Shown here piece after piece: positions 5,201 through 7,579 of a stretch of 7,579 nt of DNA (position 1 is the stretch's first letter; each line of letters opens with the position of its first letter). The stretch is from Candidatus Peregrinibacteria bacterium (lineage in GTDB: Bacteria; Patescibacteriota; Gracilibacteria; UM-FILTER-43-11). Made by a program: the position numbers and the translations under genes. The DNA lies in the NCBI GenBank assembly GCA_030618315.1, contig JAUXDO010000056.1:1-7579 (forward strand). The letters run 5' to 3'. Under the pieces are notes generated by a model that was not told the DNA's origin, ran no database searches, and worked only from the letters and a program-made list of their open reading frames with translations.

Positions 5201-5464
5201 ATGCTATCAGAAATAATTGTTAAGGTTGATAAAAATTTAGCCAATGATCCAGAATCTATTAAGAGCGCTCTTTTAAAAAATAAAGAAATATTGGGAGCAA
5301 GATTAAATATAGAAGATTTAGCAATAGAGTTTGTTAAAAACGATTTATGGAAAATAACATTTGCCTCTATTCAGCGTAGAGGAATTGAATTTTTACTACT
5401 AAAAGCAGAAGGAGTTCAGGTTGTTAATCAGGATTCACAGGATTTAGTAGAATCTACGGGGTAA
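5201..5464 (+). CDS. Unrecognised small protein (87 aa)
   Basis: No family is recognised. From ATG 5201 the product is an 87-aa soluble protein: a charged, helical-looking first half (MLSEIIVKVDKNLANDPESIKSALLKNKEIL), then alternating hydrophobic segments such as LWKITFASI and GIEFLLLKAEGVQVV that look like beta strands. An in-frame TTG at 5177 would overlap the lipoprotein stop codon and add eight residues; the ATG is preferred. CATAAT at 5186-5191 could be a -10 box nine bases before the ATG; no Shine-Dalgarno is seen. It follows the lipoprotein gene by 20 bases and may be co-transcribed. Its last 37 bases overlap the 3' end of convergent murJ, so no terminator separates them. Open length and composition suggest a real gene; evidence is moderate. 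Confidence 0.6.
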   Translation: MLSEIIVKVDKNLANDPESIKSALLKNKEILGARLNIEDLAIEFVKNDLWKITFASIQRRGIEFLLLKAEGVQVVNQDSQDLVESTG

Positions 5465-6813
5465 GATAATTCCCGTCTTTTTAAAACAAAAGGAAATACC
5501 ATCGCCAGAATATTAATTTGAACAAATAATCCTCCGGCAAAGCTTACAGGAATAGCGTAAATTCCGATTATTGGAACGAGGGATTTTGCAGATATAATTG
5601 TAAAAATTATGATTGTTGTATGCAGAAAAGCAGGAATCACAGTATTTTTAAGCGAATAATAAGCTCTGTGATATGCGTGCATCAAACTCTCCAATGGAAT
5701 CGCGATGCAATAAACCATTAATACGCTTGCAAGTAAATCAATGTCCGCTTGTCCGAACTCACCACCGCCCAAAAGCAGACCGACAACCGTTTTACTAAGC
5801 AATGCCAGTGCAATGGCTGCAAGAGTGGTATATACAGCTGATCTAAATCGATTCCTTTTAAAATCGCGTCTGAATTTTTCAAAATTACCTTTACCCGCAT
5901 CATGTGAAAGCGTCGGATACATAGCCATTGCAATTGCTATCCCGAGTAAGCTAACCGGCAGACTCATAAAATTCCTAGCATAATTATAAGCCGCCACACT
6001 TCCTTCAGATAACGTAGAAGCAATGCTGGTGAAGGCCATTAGCATTACAAACCACATGGTATATTGCAGTATTTTTGGAAGCATTAATTTAATCGTCTCT
6101 TTTATCTCAGGTGAAAATGAGAAGTCGATTTTATTCCTAAAATTATATTTTTTCTTCCTTAACGGCCAGAATCTATTTAATAAATGAAGGAGAACACCAA
6201 AAACCGTTCCCATAACTAAGCCAACAAGTCCAAATTTTGGAACCAAAAACAAAACGCCGATAATTATTCCAATATTGTATAAAGCTGGCGAAAGCCCCCA
6301 CCAGAAAAACTCTTTCACACTTATTAAAATCCGACCATACGAGTTGCTCAATGTGAATAATATCGGAGAAATCAAAAGAACGCGTGTAAGTAAAATATAT
6401 TGATCTAAGTCTGCTCCGCTAAATCCTGGTACAAGATAATGTGCAAAATATGGCAGTGTAATGCCGACTATTACCGACGCTACAACCATCAAACTCAGTC
6501 CCCAGGTGATCATTTGATGTGCATAGGCAAATCCGAGCGATTTTTTTTCATCATATAATTTTGAAAATATCGGTACGAATGCAGCCGAAAGAGCTGTCCC
6601 AACGAGAACTCCAAGTATCATATCCGGAATAACAAAAGCGGCGTTGTAAATATCCAAAGTCCGAGAAAGCCCGAATTCATGCGCAAAAATGCGGTCCCTG
6701 AGTAGTCCGAAAAAGTAACTGAGACCGGAGCCAAGTGTTAAACTCCACGATGAATGGAATATTAATATTTTGAGATTTCCTGGTTCACGAAGTTGTCGGA
6801 GGACCTTAATCAT
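5428..6813 (-). CDS. murJ: MurJ-type lipid II flippase (MviN family), short form
   Basis: MurJ belongs to the MOP/MATE-like superfamily and moves lipid II across the cytoplasmic membrane for peptidoglycan synthesis. This 461-aa protein has repeated hydrophobic segments throughout. Family signs include GLLRDRIFAHEFG (Arg39-Asp40, matching the conserved RD of E. coli MurJ), FVIPDMILGVLVG, ALSAAFVPIFSKL, LSPALYNIGIIIG and YNYARNFMSLPVSLLGIAIAMAMYPTLS. E. coli MurJ is 511 aa; here the protein ends just after the segment equivalent to TM12, so TM13-14 appear absent. The region beyond the stop shows no hydrophobic continuation, so this is a natural end and not an obvious frameshift. The ATG at 6811-6813 is the first after a run of short overlapping ATG-stop frames in a heptad repeat. 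It overlaps the 5201 gene convergently by 37 bases. A related polysaccharide flippase is a less likely alternative. Confidence 0.88.
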   Translation of the reverse strand: MIKVLRQLREPGNLKILIFHSSWSLTLGSGLSYFFGLLRDRIFAHEFGLSRTLDIYNAAFVIPDMILGVLVGTALSAAFVPIFSKLYDEKKSLGFAYAHQMITWGLSLMVVASVIVGITLPYFAHYLVPGFSGADLDQYILLTRVLLISPILFTLSNSYGRILISVKEFFWWGLSPALYNIGIIIGVLFLVPKFGLVGLVMGTVFGVLLHLLNRFWPLRKKKYNFRNKIDFSFSPEIKETIKLMLPKILQYTMWFVMLMAFTSIASTLSEGSVAAYNYARNFMSLPVSLLGIAIAMAMYPTLSHDAGKGNFEKFRRDFKRNRFRSAVYTTLAAIALALLSKTVVGLLLGGGEFGQADIDLLASVLMVYCIAIPLESLMHAYHRAYYSLKNTVIPAFLHTTIIIFTIISAKSLVPIIGIYAIPVSFAGGLFVQINILAMVFPFVLKRRELSYPVDSTKSCES

Positions 6814-6850
6814 TTAACATTTATCATTTAACATTTACCATTTTACATTT
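6811..6850. repeat. Heptad (14-base) tandem repeat at the murJ start
   Basis: CATTTAACATTTAT, CATTTAACATTTAC and CATTTTACATTT follow one another, giving a CAT (ATG on the minus strand) every seven bases. The first unit contains the murJ start codon itself. The repeat occupies most of the 53-base spacer shared with the divergent acetyltransferase gene. Confidence 0.85.
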
Positions 6851-6851
6851 C

Positions 6852-6860
6852 TGTTATAAT
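6852..6860 (+). promoter_or_regulatory. Extended -10 promoter of the GNAT gene, predicted leaderless
   Basis: TGTTATAAT contains a consensus TATAAT (6855-6860) and the extended TG. Only six bases separate it from the ATG, so transcription should start at or next to the start codon. The -35 position falls in the heptad repeat (CATTTA) and is poor. Confidence 0.7.
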
Positions 6861-6866
6861 TTAGCC

Positions 6867-7382
6867 ATGAAACTTGAAGGCGAAAAAATTTATCTAAAAC
6901 CATTTGGCAAAAAGTACGCAAAAGACTGGGTCCGCTGGACTCAGGATGAAGATGTAATTCGTTATGGCGTAATGCGTTCCTATACTTTAGAAGAAGAACT
7001 ACAGTTTATTGAAGACTGGAAAAAAGATCCCAATCCGGATTATATTTTTTGCATATTTATTAAAAAGAATGATAAATTAATTGGAAATTGCGGAACTCAT
7101 AAGCCAAAAAATAAAAAACACGCAGGTAAAACTTTTGTAGGAATCGCAATCGGAGAAAAAAATGAATGGGGTAAGGGCTATGGTACTGATGCTATGAAAA
7201 CTTTACTCAAATATGCAAAAGAGAAACTTGGATTAAAAGAGGTTTGTCTGAATGTCGATATTCCAAATATCCCTGCTCAAAAAGTTTATAAAAAGTGTGG
7301 ATTTGAAATCGTTGCTAAAGAAAAAGCCCCTGAACGCACAAATAGCGGAGGAGAACAATATATAATGCGAGTGAAGTTATAA
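6867..7382 (+). CDS. GNAT acetyltransferase, RimJ/RimL-like
   Basis: A 171-aa single-domain GNAT protein expected to transfer acetyl from acetyl-CoA to an amine. The opening MKLEGEKIYLKPF and the overall layout resemble the RimJ/RimL group, which includes ribosomal-protein, aminoglycoside, spermidine and nucleotide-sugar acetyltransferases. The acetyl-CoA pyrophosphate loop is visible as WGKGYGTDAMKTLLKYA (101-117, consensus R/Q-x-x-G-x-G/A), and the C-terminal motif as NIPAQKVYKKCGFE (134-147). Substrate cannot be read from sequence. The start is fixed by the ATG six bases after the -10 box. The gene is divergent from murJ; a shared control region is possible, a shared function is not shown. 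It ends one base before the convergent gene at 7383. Confidence 0.9.
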   Translation: MKLEGEKIYLKPFGKKYAKDWVRWTQDEDVIRYGVMRSYTLEEELQFIEDWKKDPNPDYIFCIFIKKNDKLIGNCGTHKPKNKKHAGKTFVGIAIGEKNEWGKGYGTDAMKTLLKYAKEKLGLKEVCLNVDIPNIPAQKVYKKCGFEIVAKEKAPERTNSGGEQYIMRVKL

Positions 7383-7579
7383 TTACCACACCCCAGATAC
7401 CCTTTCCCCTTTTCCATCTTTACCTTCATTTTCACGCGCCGATTTCAGGAGTATTTCATATCTTTTCCTATATTTTTCAAGCCCTGCAAATACAACTGCC
7501 TCATCTTCCTTTTTGCAAAGTCCAAGATTGCAGTATCCAACAAGTTTGATCTTAACTCTGAATAACTGAATTAAGCTAT
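7383..7579 (-). CDS. C-terminal fragment of an unrecognised protein
   Basis: On the minus strand a frame stays open from the right edge to TAA at 7383-7385, giving the last 64 residues of a protein whose start lies beyond the window. The visible part includes VGYCNLGLCKKEDEAVVFAGLEKYRKRYEILLKSARENEG, a charged probably helical segment with two cysteines, then a Gly/Lys-rich tail ending SGVW. The other two minus frames hit stops at once at the right edge. It is tail-to-tail with the GNAT gene without a spacer or terminator. I see no basis for a function. Confidence 0.55.
   Translation of the reverse strand, partial: SLIQLFRVKIKLVGYCNLGLCKKEDEAVVFAGLEKYRKRYEILLKSARENEGKDGKGERVSGVW

Noticed and set aside
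5718..5983. Short frames on both strands within murJ
   Set aside because: They are out of frame with or antisense to a clear membrane protein and have no supporting signals.

Overview
The window is AT-rich bacterial chromosome read in the standard code: TGA ends murJ and the lipoprotein gene. A membrane-anchored C39-like cysteine peptidase, a short MurJ-type flippase, small orphan proteins and GC-rich palindromes in AT-rich spacers would suit a candidate-phyla (Patescibacteria-like) genome. That is inference; no marker gene settles it. None of the seven visible CDS starts has a Shine-Dalgarno sequence, and three have a -10 box only 6-9 bases from the ATG, which predicts leaderless mRNAs.

Layout. 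Bases 1-1030 (minus) hold the N-terminal part of tilS, the tRNA(Ile)-lysidine synthetase. Upstream of it, across a 255-base spacer that is an imperfect inverted repeat, lies purH (1286-2806, minus), which makes IMP from AICAR. A divergent spacer with a perfect 28-base GC-rich palindrome leads to an unrecognised 104-aa protein (2993-3307, plus) with a good promoter. A tRNA-Glu(UUC) follows with its own promoter and terminator (3333-3488).

The most unusual part is 3598-4396. It has no convincing gene, but it has an extended -10 promoter, four tandem 120-160 base elements each bounded by 19-24 base imperfect inverted repeats, two 37-base repeats, a further long hairpin, and a strong UUCG-loop terminator. 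Paired positions in the elements change together between copies (A-U to G-C, C-G to U-A, C-G to A-U, and G-C to A-U in the internal UUCG hairpins). This supports a structured non-coding RNA of about 760 nt. I recognise no known family.

After its terminator, a separate promoter drives a C39-like lipoprotein (4431-5180), followed by a small unknown protein (5201-5464) whose 3' end overlaps the convergent murJ (5428-6813, minus). murJ ends after about twelve membrane segments. murJ diverges from a GNAT acetyltransferase gene (6867-7382) across a 53-base spacer made largely of heptad repeats. The end of an unknown minus-strand gene (7383-7579) runs off the right edge.

Functionally the window mixes housekeeping (purine synthesis, tRNA modification, tRNA-Glu, lipid II transport) with envelope and orphan genes. 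No phage, IS, CRISPR or toxin-antitoxin module was seen.
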